This document shows, piece after piece, positions 23,617 through 44,422 of a stretch of 64,000 bases of DNA. The notes below the pieces were generated by a model. It saw only the letters and a list, made by a program, of their open reading frames with translations, made no database searches and was not told the origin of the DNA. How positions within the stretch are numbered: position 1 is the stretch's first letter; each line of letters starts with the position of its first letter. The DNA is from Allodiplogaster sudhausi (lineage: Eukaryota; Nematoda; Chromadorea; Rhabditida; Diplogasteridae), in assembly GCA_945643635.1 (NCBI GenBank), contig CALZFC010000004.1:246001-310000 (forward strand), in the 5' to 3' direction. A program made the translations under genes and the position numbers.

Positions 23617-25073
23617 AACACCTTTCTTTCGAGTAAGAACTCATGTACATAGCATCTTTACAGAATCTACGAAGACTTCCAAGACGAAATGTTTTTCGTG
23701 TTACACATACGGACTCAAAGAAACTTGATTAGACCTACCTGGAAGCAAATTTGCATAACAAAATATGCAGGGCTAGATTTAAAAAAAATTGAGATGAGAG
23801 AGAGAGGAGGGAGTGACAGAGGAGAGTGAGAGAGAAGAGAGAGAGAGAGGAGGAGAGAGGAGAGAGAGTTCTGACTTTGGACCACAAGTAAACAGCGCAA
23901 AGTGCGTCCCAATCGATGCCCAGGAATAAGCGGAGAATTTATGGACTGACCAGTGAGAAGGCGCCGTTTAGAAAATGTGAATTTTCTAAAGACACTATTT
24001 GCGGACACAGTGGTCGTTCTTAACGGGGCCAATATCTGTAGCTGCTATGTTAAGAAGATCTTTGATAAAATATTGATCGATAAGAGAACTGTTGGCTTTT
24101 TGATAAAACTTTCCAGAAATAGCTCCATTTTATTTTAACTTTTTCATAATTTAACTGCATATAAGTATTAAAAAATCATAATTTATGGCTTATCAATTAA
24201 ATTTTTTCCGCCATGAAGGGTCTACTAATGGTGAAAGACTGAAAGTACGCATACCGTACTTTTGTTTTCACTCGAAAATAATTTAACTTCAATGCAATAA
24301 AAAAATGCCTTGAATATGAAGATTAATGCACAGTTTATATAATATAAAATATTTTGTTTTTAAAAGTAGTGGTTTCGCCGTCCATACAAGCAAAAATTCT
24401 GAGATAAAATTATCCTATATTAAATTTTAAAACTGGTTTTAAACCACAAATTAAAATGAAGACAAGTAATAAATAGGTACGAATAATTAGTACATCTAAT
24501 TGTAAGGACGGATAGGCTTCACAAATAGATCTTTTTTTAAATTAATATTTATGTTGCTAACAAAGTTTTGCTTCTTTTGTGGATATCCACTAGCAAAAAT
24601 CAGTTGCAGTTAAAAATATATATGGAAGACAGTCAGCAATCTTGGAGAAATATTATCTACTTTATTAGAACAATGAAGTCATTGCAATGATAGAGGATAA
24701 GATTGGGTGGTCTAGCAGGAGGCACGACTGACAACGAGTAAGAAAACGGGTGAAGAATGACGAAAGCGAAAATAAATCACTTTCGAAATAAATCATTCTT
24801 TATAAATATCTTTTTTTTCTTACATTTCGCTACTAATTACTACTATTTCCCAGCTGTCAAAGAGAGGGCAATTATTTTTTTACATTATTGAATCTAACTT
24901 TTGCTATGAAGTAGAAAGCGAATTTTTTAAGAGTGAGGTTACATTAGTTTCTCTCTTCCTCTCCTTCTCTTTCCTCTTTCTCCCTCTCACTCTCAAAACT
25001 CTCTCTATCTCTCCTTCTATCTTTCGCCCTCTCACTCTCTCCATCCTTCTCTCTTTCTCTCTTTCTCTCTCAC

Positions 25074-25174
25074 CTCTGCCATGACATCAGCCATGACGCT
25101 CTCTTCTGGCGGCGGCGTCGTCGTTGCGATGTACGACTGGCGGACGTTGCCGATGGCGCGAAATTGGGGCGAGC
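25074..25174 (-). CDS. Gene C exon in block A
   Basis: Acceptor AATTTTCTCAG. With entry phase 1 it reads SPQFRAIGDVRQSYIATTTP and PPEESVMADVMAE, ending in phase 0 at GAG|GTGAGA. The other two frames give an Arg-rich run or an early TGA. The exon is duplicated in inverted orientation at 41,198-41,298. It joins in phase to the 20.6-kb exon. Probably part of another Thr/Pro-containing extracellular protein. Confidence 0.5.
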
Positions 25175-25893
25175 CTGAGAAAATTCAAATAATTTAAATT
25201 TAAATTTCCCGCCAAAAATTTCTCTTACTTCCATTTCGTTATTTTCTTCAGAACTATGTATAATATTGCCAATAATGAAAACAAAGAACGCAAAAGGATG
25301 AAATGGTGTAAGTAAGTGTATGGTTACTAAAAGTACATATTGGGCTGAAGAGAATGAAAAAGGAAAAGAAACAGGAGGAGGAGGAGGAGGGTTAGGATTG
25401 GTAAATAAATCATTCGACAAAAAATAATTTTCAGTTTTAAAAATAACAAAAAAATGAAAGTGTGAATGCCCCGGTGGATTTGACAGGCATTAATGGGATG
25501 TAATCAGCAAAGAGTCCCGAACAACGATTGGGCTGGGTCTTGTGGTCCGAAATATATGACGTAAATAAATAAATAAAAATTCGGCAAAATAGAGCGAAAT
25601 GATGAGCCAAAGACGATGTAGAAGGACCAAGAATGAAATTATAATGAAAGAGCATGTCAAAATGAGCCTCTTCGAAAATGAATCTCCAGCAATGTCCTTG
25701 TCCAGCGGACTTCATCGGTAGCAATTGGGCAATAGTATCGAACGGTAATAAGATATTTCGCTTTGTCTTCTGGATAGATTAAAAAAACTTTTTAGAAGCA
25801 ATAAATATACATGCAGTCTTGGATGCATGCAAAATTATTTGCTATTAACAACAAAAAGATTCATGCCAAGCTCACCCCTAGAAAGGGAAATAT

Positions 25894-25926
<33 letters not shown>

Positions 25927-26039
25927 CTGAGATAGAGACTGAGAAAAAGGAGTGAGAGATAGAGAGGGAGGGGGAGGGAGAGGGAGAATGAGAGATTAAG
26001 AAAGAGTGTGTGTGAGCCAGATTGAGTAACCAGGAAAAT

Positions 26040-27900
26040 GTGTTTCACTACTTAGCCATCGAGGCGCATCATGGAAGATTGCCTTTCTGAAATGTTTATA
26101 TCGGCTTCGCCTATCTAAACCACCGCTTCGTACATTGTGACCAGGACTGCTTATTCTTTTACTAAATAAATTTTTCCCTTCGCCTAAGATCTTCTTAATA
26201 TTCCCAAACTATTCGCGCCACGGGTAAAAAGAAGAAAAGAAATTAATCATCATTGTTTTTAATGCCATTGTGAACGTGCGGCAATTCAAACTTGAATTAA
26301 TGATTTTTTGTTCTCACGCCTTAATCACTTGAAAAAAGGTCATTATAGATATTTCTGGATAATTACGCCCGCCATCAGCAAATCGGACACTGATGGATTG
26401 TCCGCTCATGATAGTCCATTTGCAGATTTATGCGACATTTCTTTACGCGGAAATAGTTTGTACTGGCTGTTACTCTTACTGTTGTAGGTTTGCGTATTGG
26501 AACATAATTGAATGATGTATTTGAGAATGTAAATACAAATAATTGTGCCAATTTAAGAAAAGGCTCTCGATTTTTGGAACGGCAAAAGGTACCGTACACA
26601 GAGTGCGGGCACTGCTTGAGAGAAAAGATCATCGCTTCTCCAAAGTACGGAAATGGGCTCTATTCTAGTGTAGGCGTCCCATCGAATTATAGGCGTCCCA
26701 AGGCAATGAGACGCCTTTATTTATCACTGATAGGACGCCTTTATTTTTCATGGGACGCCTATAATTCGATGGGATGCCTACACTAGATTAGAGCCCGGAA
26801 ATGAACGGCATTCATCCTGATGCCAAGGCGGCTCTCGTTTTGGATGACATATCCAGGCCAAGTTCGCTTTCTCACTCTCTCACCCTCTCTCTCTCTCACT
26901 CTCTCTCGTTCTCTCTATCTTCCTTCTAATTTTAATCTCTCTCACTCTTTCCCTATCTTCACTGATCTCTATCTCCCACAGTCTCTCAATCACGCTGCTC
27001 ACTCTCTTTCTAGAGTAAAGGAACATCTATTAAAATCATTACTGAATCAGTAAAATGTGTTTTGTTCTTTATTAGTGAAGGTGTCTTTAACGCAATCGTT
27101 ATATTTATGGCTTACCATTAGCAAGCGGTCGAGGAGCATAGACGTTTGCTCTTCTGAAGTATTTATATCTTCTCCGCCTTTCTAAACCACCGCATCGTGC
27201 ACTAGGTTTTTTTAGATATATATTTTTTTTACATTTTTCAACCCGCTCGCCCTTTTTTCAGTGATGTTCTTCAATATTCCCTAACTATGCCGTGCCACGG
27301 ATAAAAGAGATCAACCGTTGCGTTATTCTCACAATCAGGGATAAAGCGCCGCAATTCAAACGTGTCTTTATGGTCTTGCACTTTAACACTTAAAAAAGAT
27401 CATTATAGATGATTATTGATAATTAAGGAGACCATCAGCAATTCGAAAATGGACGGTTTCTCCGCTCCATATGAGAATGAATTCACGCGGTAGCCATTTT
27501 TTTACTGGCTCTTATATACATATATTGTTTATCTGGGTTGCAGTAAGATACAGTAAGAACAAGGAAAAATATGAGTAATATATGACGCAATCAGATAGTA
27601 AGAGCCGCAACGGGGTGGCCAATAAGTGCTATGGCAGGAAAGAAAAAAAAAAATTTATAATAATCAATATTAATTACGGTACTCTTATTGTTAGTGTTAG
27701 GTTGGCATGTTGTTAATTGCATGACGTACATAGTTGCATATGTACATACATATGTACATACTATACATATATGTATTAATAATATACCAATTAAAAAATA
27801 AATACCGGTTATTGAACGCGAACACCACCGGAGAAGGTACTGTATATAGTAGAGACTGCTAGAGAGAAAAGATCATCGCTTTTCCAAAGTACGGAAATGA
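26040..27900. repeat. Two diverged tandem units of about 1.0 kb
   Basis: 26,070-26,650 and 27,150-27,900 share, in order, CTAAACCACCGC-TCGT, TTCTT(A/C)AATATTCCC, GCCACGG-TAAAA, GATCATCGCTT(C/T)TCCAAAG and ACGGAAATG. They are old tandem duplicates, followed in each case by a CT-rich tract. Non-coding as far as I can see. Confidence 0.65.
26656..26795. mobile_element. 140-bp hAT-like MITE with 8-bp target duplication
   Basis: Terminal inverted repeats of about 44 bp (GGCTCTA(T/A)TCTAGTGTAGGC outermost, two mismatches seen over the arm), internal AGGCGTCC repeats, flanked on both sides by CGGAAATG. The inverted copy of this locus has a single CATTTCCG at 39,751-39,758 and no element: a true empty site. 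The 8-bp duplication fits hAT-type transposases; no coding capacity. Confidence 0.9.
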
Positions 27901-28029
27901 ACGGCATCTATGCTTCTTCTTGATAGGCGGTCTCGTCTTGGATGACATATCCAGGCCAAGTTAGCTTTGTAACTCTCTCACAGTCTCTCCCTCTCATCTG
28001 ATGTCTAGCTCCATTCCTTTCTCTCTCTA

Positions 28030-28060
<31 letters not shown>

Positions 28061-28130
28061 TTCTATCTCTCCGTCTCTCTGTCTTACTTTCCTTCTCTGC
28101 CTCTCACACTCTCCCAATCTGTGCTTGCAG

Positions 28131-28223
28131 GCGTCAGATGCCAATCTAACCATAAGCTGCCATCCGAACACGAAGATGAGTAAGGAAGAAGGTGGTGGCA
28201 GCGCCGAAAAATGGGGTCGCTAG
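28131..28223 (+). CDS. Gene D candidate terminal exon, block A copy 1
   Basis: Acceptor GTGCTTGCAG followed in phase 0 by ASDANLTISCHPNTKM and SKEEGGGSAEKWGR, then TAG. The same frame is open in the third block A copy with a 6-bp in-frame length change. A second reading (entry phase 1) is open through a GTAAGT donor at 28,229 in copy 3 but is cut here by TAA at 28,181. Upstream exons are not found. The protein is hydrophilic; no family recognised. Confidence 0.35.
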   Translation, partial: ASDANLTISCHPNTKMSKEEGGGSAEKWGR

Positions 28224-28228
28224 CCAGC

Positions 28229-29559
28229 GTAAGTGAGCGCGAGAAGGAGAGGATAGAGATAGAGAGAGAGAGAGCTACAGAGAGAGAGAGAGAGAGAGAG
28301 ACGTAGAGAGAGAGACGGAGAGAGGGAAAGAGAATTACAGAGCGGGTAGAAGATAGACAGGGATAGAGATAGAACGATAGAGAGGAAAAATAAGTATGCT
28401 GCCGCAAATTTATTAGCCGTTCGAAGCTCCGATCATTCATTATCTCCCTCTTTATTTCTCTCTCTCTCTTTCTCTCTCACTCTCTCTCTCTCCTCTCTTT
28501 ATTTTTCTCTCTCCTTCTCTTCCAGGCTCATACCCCCGGTCATCTTCCTTTACCCTTCGCCATAACTGACGGATGACTCTCGAATTTCGTTCTCTGTCCC
28601 CCCGACAAGGAAAACGAGGATGCCGAGGGCACCGGGCAAACACAATGCATACGTTACGCACACTTCTGGCATCTCTTTTTCTCTTTCTCTCGCTCTCTCT
28701 CTCCCACCCTCCCACTCTCCCTCTCTCTGTCGTCCCTTCTTCACTCCCTCTCTCGTTCTCTCTCGATATTTATCTCTCTTTCGCCCTTTCTCTCTCATGC
28801 ATAACACGATTCATTCAAACAATTGTCAAAGATGTAATTAATCATTTAATCATTGTGCCATTTCCACAGCGTCTTCCTTCCTCGTCTGCCCTCTCTCGGC
28901 CACCCGTGCTATTTCGCGTCAAGTACAACGACTTTTTATTTGTGCTCGACAAATAAACATTTGGGAAAGTGTATCGAAAGTGTAGGCAAGACGCTTCCAT
29001 AATTGAGGTGAAAGTCCGTTACAATGTGACAATCGAACTTTCGTTACATTCGCCGTAATAATGATGTACAACTACCAAGTAGGAATTGTACAGGGTTTCC
29101 ATGTAGCTTAAACAAAATTTACAAAATTTGCAAATTGCTATTTGCTTATTTTTATTAGGAAGTGGGTAGGGGAACAATTTCCTCACAATCAGCCCAGACC
29201 GCAGGCTGTCCCTAACTGTTCTCAAGTCCACTGCAGGGTTCAAGTGAATGGACGTGGCCGCCCCAGACATCGTCGATCATCTACTATTGCCTTCGCTGGA
29301 ATCTATCACTTATGAGGCGGCTTCCAGTCAATCATTCATTGAGCGCTGGTCGGACTAAGAGTTCCGCGAGCAATTCTAAGAAACGAGCGAGAGAGAGAGT
29401 GAAGCGGCGAGAAACGCAGAGACAGAGAGAGAATGAGTGAGAGAGAGAAAGAGAGAGAGAGAGTGCGAGGGAGAGAAATAGTGGGAGAGAAAGGTTTAGC
29501 AATAAAGAGTTAGATGTAAATTTAGATAACGAGAGAGAGAGAGAGGAAGAGAGAGAGAG

Positions 29560-29597
<38 letters not shown>

Positions 29598-30289
29598 AGA
29601 CAGAGAGCTATGAGATGAACCCGAGGATCATAAATGAAAATAGTAGCGCAGATATATGTAATATAGCTACAATCAAAACAAATTCAGCACAAATATCAAA
29701 ATGCATAATTTAATATTGCGGATTGTAAACTCTATTTTTCAGATGTGTTTTATGTTACCTCCTAAATGGAAGGAACAATAGTGGCATCGGAAAGTTTCTT
29801 GGCCTTTTTTATAATCGGAGCGGGCGGTATAAGAGAGACTACAATATATTTCATTTAAACAATATAAACATGCACCTAACTAAAGTGCATGAAAATTGGC
29901 AAACGACTCACTCATGTGGCCATGAGTAATAAATAGGATAAAAAAAAGTAGTGATCTCCGGAATGGCGGAGGTTATTGTGACAGATAGAAAGAGGAAGTG
30001 GAAGAGAGTGAGCGGGGGAGAACAAGAGAGAGAGAGAGAGAGAGAGAGACATAGAGAGAGAGACATAGAGAGAGAGAAAGATAAGGATATACAGAGAGAG
30101 AGAGAGAGAGAAAGGGAGACATAGAGAGAGTGACATAGAGAGAGAGAAAGATAAGGATATACAGAGGGAGAGAGAGAGAGAGGGAGACATAGAGAGAGTG
30201 ACATAGAGAGAGAGAAAGATAAGGATATACAGAGGGAGAGAGAGAGAGAGAGGGAGGGAGGGAGGGAGAGATAAAGAAAGAAAGATAAA

Positions 30290-30329
<40 letters not shown>

Positions 30330-30503
30330 ATCCATGGCAGAGTCCATCTCAGAAGCTGGAAGCATCCACGCGAAGAGTGGAAAATTGGACCAATTCCATG
30401 ATGAGGAGTGCGAGGATTGGTTTCAGCAGGCCCGGAGGGCATGTACCTCTACTTGATTAGGGAAAAGAGTCCAGGACGAAATGAGATCTGGAGAGGGAGG
30501 GAA

Positions 30504-30545
<42 letters not shown>

Positions 30546-32639
30546 AAAGCCCAAAGAATGAAAGGAATAGGATGTAAGAAGAAAATAGGATGGTAACAGA
30601 ATGCGAGATACAAATAAAGTAGAGACAGAAATAATTACTGCCAAATTGAAAAAAATGGAAAAGAAAAAAAAAGTTCATGAAATTAGTTTGGTTCTTGAAA
30701 AAATTACTGAACTCTCTGTTCATTCTGTGAGGAAGGGCGCACGCGCGCGCTTCTTCCTTCATTCTGTCTTCTCTTTCTCTGTCTCTCTCTCTTTCTCTCT
30801 CTCTTTCTCGCTCCCTTCCTCCATCCCTTCCTCTGTCTCTTTCTCTCTTTCTCTTCCTCTCTCCCTCTCCCTCTCTCTCTCCCTCTCTTTCTGCCTCTCC
30901 ATCTTTCTTACTTTCCCCCTCTCACTTTCTCTGTCTCTATCTCGCTTGCAATTGGAAAGATATTTGATAGCTAGAAAACGAACTGTAGTTAGCGACTAAC
31001 AATAAGAGCACGACAGAGATGGAGAGAGAGAAAGAGTAGAAGAGAGAGGGAGGGTGAGACAGAAGATAAAAAATAATGTGTGCGTGTCTGAAGACGATAT
31101 CCGTGACCATACGAGGGTTCAAAACAATACGAGAACTGACTGTCTCTCGTTTTCTCTATCTCTATCTCTACTATCTCTCTCCCTCTCTTCTATCTCTCTT
31201 TCTCTCTTCTCTCGCGCTCTCTCTCTCTCTCAATCTCTCGCTCTTTAAGTATTCTTGTACACCGATCTTTGTCTTATTAGGCAATATATCGCAATTTCCG
31301 CCTGACATGAGATGGCTGTCGGTCGAGCGACTGAATGTTAGAAATGATAGGGAGGGAGGGACGGAGTGAGAGAGGTAAAGAGAGAAAGAGAGGGGCACAA
31401 GAGAGCGAGACAGAGAGAGAGAGAGAGAGAGAAAGCGAGAGAGTGCGAGACAAAGAGAGAGAGAAAGCGAGAGAGAGAGAGCGAGACGGAGAGAGAGAGA
31501 GACAAAGATAGAGGGTGTTACTTATATTGAGGGGGGAAGCGCGTGGCGCCCTCTGAGAAATAGACAAGTACATGCAATGTTCTAGCTCCTCTATCCCACG
31601 ATCTCATTTCTTTCTTCCTCTGCCTCTTTCTCTCTCCTTTATTTCTCACACTGTCTTTATTTGTTACTCTCACTCGATCTCTCTCTATCTCTCTGCATTC
31701 CTCATTTATTTCTCTCTCACTTTCTCTCTCTCTCTCTTTCTCTCTGCTCTCTAACTCTCTTTTTGCCTCCCAAATGGAACTTCTTCCTACTTCAGGACGA
31801 CTGCCACTCTATAGTCCCCGGACTAAGCCGTATTGCTTGAACTTTCGTCCAAGAGCAAATATGAGTGTATACATATGTATATGAGAGCATCCCATTATAA
31901 AAAAAAAACATCAAATTATATTCCCAAGAAGAAGCATTATTAGTCTCGGGTCTCCTTCAATTATGTTGGCTTACTCTTGTTCAAGGTTGGGAAAAGGGAG
32001 CCATCTCATAAAAAATAAATAATTAAACCAAAAAAAGTTTGGTGAGGACTCGGCTGTCATTACGGAGGGATATAATGGAGCAAGGGAGATACCACGGAGA
32101 TCCATATCTCGATTTCGCTCTGCTTTTTTCTAACAGAAAACAACAAAAAGAGCCAAGTTTCTGCAACAAACAAGGATACGATATCCATTTCATTCAACAA
32201 CAGAGAAAAAAAGAGAAGAAGCAAAGTTTGTTCTTTTGGAAAGGTGGAGGAAGAGCGGAGTCTATACATGAATGAATTCTCTGCTTGATTCTCCCACATC
32301 ATGCGCGCTCTCCGTGACCCACTCTCAACATGTTTAGTTAAAGCACAGAGATTTGTTTGTCTTTGACAGCAAAGTGCCAGAATCAGGGGTTGGGGAACAC
32401 TTTCAGAATAATTAAATAAAACTCTTTTGCCCAGTTTGGATACAGAAGAAACAAAGAGCACGGAAGTCAAGTGGGTCATAAAGATTTTACCATTACGAAA
32501 ACCACCGCATTAAATTTGTCCGTGCTTTTCTAAGATTTTTTCACTTTCTCTTTCTCACTTAATATTTATGTACTCTATTTCTCTCGCTCTCTGCAGTCGG
32601 TATCAATTAAATTCCAATTTTCTCACGATCTCTCCTCTA

Positions 32640-32640
<1 letters not shown>
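28229..32640. other. Block A copy 1, repeat-rich part without supported genes
   Basis: GA/CT tracts alternate with short unique islands that recur in copies 2 and 3 (for example around 29,010-29,290, 30,330-30,480, 30,660-30,760, 31,250-31,340, 31,760-32,060, 32,060-32,480). Open frames here shift between copies and are not conserved, so I treat the region as non-coding. Confidence 0.55.
30060..30245. repeat. 70-bp minisatellite (three copies), block A copy 1
   Basis: AAAGATAAGGATATACAGAG recurs at about 30,077, 30,147 and 30,216 with AGGGAGACATAGAGAGAGTG between. The inverted copy at 39,226-39,375 also has three units but 66-67 bp apart; copy 3 has a single related unit near 58,697. Confidence 0.75.
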
Positions 32641-32905
<265 letters not shown>

Positions 32906-32908
32906 CTT

Positions 32909-33845
32909 CAATGGGTTCATCTTGTAGCAAATTTCACGCTCTTTCTAATGATGTATGTTTTGAAATGCTAAAATGTTTGTAAAGTAGGTTTTTAAGCGTT
33001 CTAATAGTACAGAACGAAATTTTCCATAGAAATATAAATATTTCAATAAAATTATGTATGTAGCATTTGAAGATCTCTGTGAGAGCTCTTAGATGATATG
33101 CTAACGATTTTGTAATATTAACATTGAGCGTAGTTATGGATCGATGAATGCGCTTGCACTGTGCATCAGCGGCCGAAAATGTGCAATTTTGACCGACTCG
33201 CGCGCATTGCTCGCGTCATAGCAAAAATTGGTACGCTCGGATTTTTCTTGAATGGTGATTATTTGATAGCAAATTTCACGCTCTTTCTTTCTATCTAGGT
33301 TACAGAGTGTAGAAATGAGCAGAAAGTGGTGTGTCGACCCTCCAAATAATTTAACGCCAATTTTCTCGGCCAAAATAAAATTTTCGTAAAACATGTTCCT
33401 AGATGAAATTTTAAGAGCTTTCGAAATGCTATTGAATGATATGTACATCGTTTCTCAAAACAGATTGTGGACGGATTTATGGCTCAATGAATTTTCACGG
33501 TTACGGTAGTGTATCCCGAAGGGAAAAAATCGGATGATGATGAAATTAGTCTCATTAAATAGAGCGGGTCGAGTTGTATAAGCAAAATGTTTTCCGTTAA
33601 TGAATTCGAAAAAAATTTTCCCGGGCAGGCTGCGCTCGAAGTTTACGGACATGCTCTCTTAAAGGGTCGCCCATGTCCACCTACTTCAACTTCTCACACC
33701 CCCCACCAGAATATACGCTTCTCTCCGTTTGCCGCTGGACATATTCACAATCTTCATGTTCTCACTCTCTCCATGCATCCCTCTTTTTCTCTCGCCACAT
33801 CGCTCTCTCTCTTTCTCTTTCCCTTTTTCCTTCTCTCTCTCGCTT

Positions 33846-33877
<32 letters not shown>

Positions 33878-35079
33878 TTTGCTCCCTCCACCTCTCTCTC
33901 ATTTGCGTCACCTCCTACCAAAAGATGAATCCGGCAGCCTTCTTCGAAATCTTCTTCGTAATGACCAATCACGAAGTGTATGCGTCATGCATATGAAAGA
34001 GCATTCAATATGTGTAGATCTGCTTCCCTCTCTCCCTCTCGCACACTTTCTCTCATACCGTATCTCTCTCTCACTCTCCCCTTCTCTCTCACTCTCTCTC
34101 TCACTCTCGCTCTCTCATTCTTTCTCTTTCTCTCCTTCTCCATCTCTGCCCACATAACCCCCCCCCCCCCCCGCCCCGCCCCTTGTTTTCCCAGAATTCG
34201 CCGTATATGTGGGCGCATCCGCCATGATTTCGCTTCAATTTGATAGGGCGTCGGCGGAAAAAGATCTTCATCATGCTCTTTCTCTCTCTGTCTCTATGTT
34301 TCTCTCTATCTTTCTCTCGTTTTCTCTCTCTCTCTCTGGCTTTCTCTGGCCCTATTTTTCTCTCTCACTCATTAAAAAGTTGAAATGACGACCGAGGTCG
34401 ATATATGTATGTTGAGCAAAAATAGAATAGATAGCGCGTCTCCGTTTTCAGACCGTGTTTTAGAGAAGAAGATGTTCTCGAGTATTAGTTGATGAACAGA
34501 AATTTCTGTTACGTATGCATTGCTTGATTTGCAATGTAGTTAGAATGTATGCATTTGTGTCTGCAGTTTGTCACGTTATCTCTTTTTTTAAAAGAATTAA
34601 TCAATAACATTCAGATGACCTGATTCCGCTTGAGGGCCATTTTTCATGTTTATTTTTTTTCTTAGGTCAGCTTTCCTCTCTGTCTACCTCCTCTCTCCTC
34701 TCTCTCCGCCTTCTCTCTTTCTCCTGTTATCCGTCTACTTTTCCACTTCATCTTAGTCGACAGCCTCTCGCCCATTCTCTATGATTTCTTTTTTCTTATG
34801 GCCGTCATCGTTGGCAAGCTCTCAAAACGAAGCCACTACTTATTCGAGAGACTTTTATTATTTATTTTTCTTATATGACGACATGCTCTCTCTCTTTCTC
34901 TCTTTTCTCTCTCTCTATCGTTCTCTGTCTCTCTAGCTTGATCAGCATGTCATATGGCTATCTATCTATTTTCTTCCTTGTACCTCTCTTGGCACTCTAC
35001 CAAATCCTGGCTCTGCCGTGATTCGTTGCGTGTGTGGTGAATGCGCGCAGTCAACGCGTGACACCACCGATTTTCCTAG

Positions 35080-35080
<1 letters not shown>
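32909..35080. other. Spacer at the centre of the block A inverted repeat
   Basis: 2.2 kb not shared by the arms. It has a short duplicated motif (AGCAAATTTCACGCTCTTTC near 32,927 and 33,269), CT-rich stretches at 33,780-33,900, 34,030-34,145 and 34,280-34,370, and a run of C at 34,158-34,171 followed by GCCCCGCCCC (G-run on the minus strand). I see no supported gene. Confidence 0.5.
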
Positions 35081-42756
<7,676 letters not shown>

Positions 42757-42917
42757 CAAAAAGAGAAAGAGAAAGAGAAAGAGAAAGAGAAAGAGAAAGA
42801 GAAAGAGAAAGAGAAAGAGAAAGAGAAAGAGAAAGAGAAAGAGAAAGAGAAAGAGAAAGAGAAAGAGAAAGAGAAAAAGAGAAAGAGAAAGAGAAAGAGA
42901 AAGAGAAAGAGAAAGAG
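42757..42917. repeat. (GAAAGA)n hexamer tract at the A/B block junction
   Basis: About 160 bp of AGAGAA repeats with one interruption near 42,874, lying exactly between block A (GGTGTTC, 42,750) and block B (GTGCCTCGGCCGCCG, 42,917). It is absent at the outer end of block A copy 1 (23,617). Confidence 0.9.
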
Positions 42918-44059
42918 TGCCTCGGCCGCCGTAAACGCGCCTTTTTGAAAGACTCGCGAATCAAAATGAAAGCTTTTATAAATAATTGCGCTAGTTTTCA
43001 CAAGGCTGGTTTCAGTTTTCTTCGAAGATAAATTCATAAACTTTGACTTCAACTGTGCTAAATTCAGATGAAATCTCCTTCACAACGGAATTCGGAATTC
43101 AGAATTCACTTATCTCATCAGCGATTGTCTGCGCCACTTTATTATCATCTTCCACTTGCTCGTCTTTATTTATTGCTCTCTCGCCCTCTGACATCGAAAC
43201 AACGACTTCATGTAAACAATAGAAACAATTGTGGGAGCAGGAAATGAGCCACTTTGAGCACTTCCAAAGAAATTTGTTTTTGTTTTCTAATGAGAATTAG
43301 AATGTGCATAACCTATTAATTAAAGGTAAACATGTTAAAGGTTCCTGGCAGCGATCCCCTGGTTGCCCCATGTGTAGAAGGCGGGCGCATTCTAGAAATA
43401 GGAAGGTTTTTAAGTGAGGCGTAATGTTCACATTTATCTTATAATATTGAAACTGACGTGTAGCATAACATACTAAAGTGGGCCTTAAGCTTAGCTAACA
43501 CTCAAGGTGACCATAAGCTTGACTTACACATATGCTTAAGGTGGCCTTAAAGGAGCATGAAACCCATCTTTCATGACTTAACCGATTGCACTAGTCACTT
43601 TATGTCCTTCATGTGAACACTTCAGCAAAGCTCGTGTATTAGGGAAATTTTTGGTGCGATACAATATATTGCTGTTATTTGTACAATCTTTGCTAAAAGC
43701 TATCTCCGGGATATTCGCCACCGGCTTAGAGGCGGAAATTATTTTTTAAAGCACCTTCATTTGCAATGTAAAAATAAATGAAAATCGCCTTTTCCCTTTT
43801 TTTTCGTTTGTTTGTCATTCTGCGAAGATTCCCGAAGAAAATCGAAATATCGAAGAAGAAAAAGATTCACTTCAAAATTTTTCGAAATCTTTTACGAATC
43901 CGCGTATACGGTTTTCAGTACAAATATCATAATAAAAGTGAATTGCGCTACAGTATCTCGACAGTTGTTATCGGGTTTTTCCGTGCAGGAGTTTTAGGTC
44001 TTCATGATCCTTTAAGCTTGACTTATACATACATACATAAGGTGGCTGAATGAACTTAC

Positions 44060-44310
44060 GTCTGGCGTCCGATGGCAAGAGGGGGGCATGGAAACGTCAC
44101 CTGATGCGTATCTGAAATCTGGTTTGGTTTCTGGGGGGACGTCGCATTGATACCAGTAGATAGCCTGATCGGCTCCGCACTCGTCTGCCACGGTGGCCAC
44201 ATAGTAGCCGACAGACTTCTCGGCGGTAGGCGGAGCCGCGACCAGTTCGTAGCGCCAGTTCGGGACTTTCGGTGGAAACACCGTCGTTACAATTCTCGCT
44301 CTCCCTATCT
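44060..44310 (-). CDS. Gene B (left copy) exon 6: ectodomain
   Basis: About 83 codons ending at GAC|GTAAGT in phase 0. Contains TTVFPPKVPNWRYELVAAPP, YYVATVADECGADQAIYWYQ, CDVPPE and PPSCHRTPD with three Cys. The start is uncertain: CAG at 44,311-44,313 (used here) or AG 12 bp later; both keep the frame. Later exons and the stop are not found. Confidence 0.62.
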
Positions 44311-44422
44311 CTGCTTCTCTACATCTCTCATTTTCTCTATTTCGCTGCTTCTCTTCATCTCCTCGTTCTCTCTTTCTCTGCTACATTCATTTCTCTGGTT
44401 TTCTCTCAATCCTCTAACGCAC

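Noticed and set aside
32039..32275. 78-codon frame identical in copies 1 and 2 of block A
   Set aside because: In the older copy 3 the frame is broken by indels and the sequence is not kept at codon level, so it looks non-coding.
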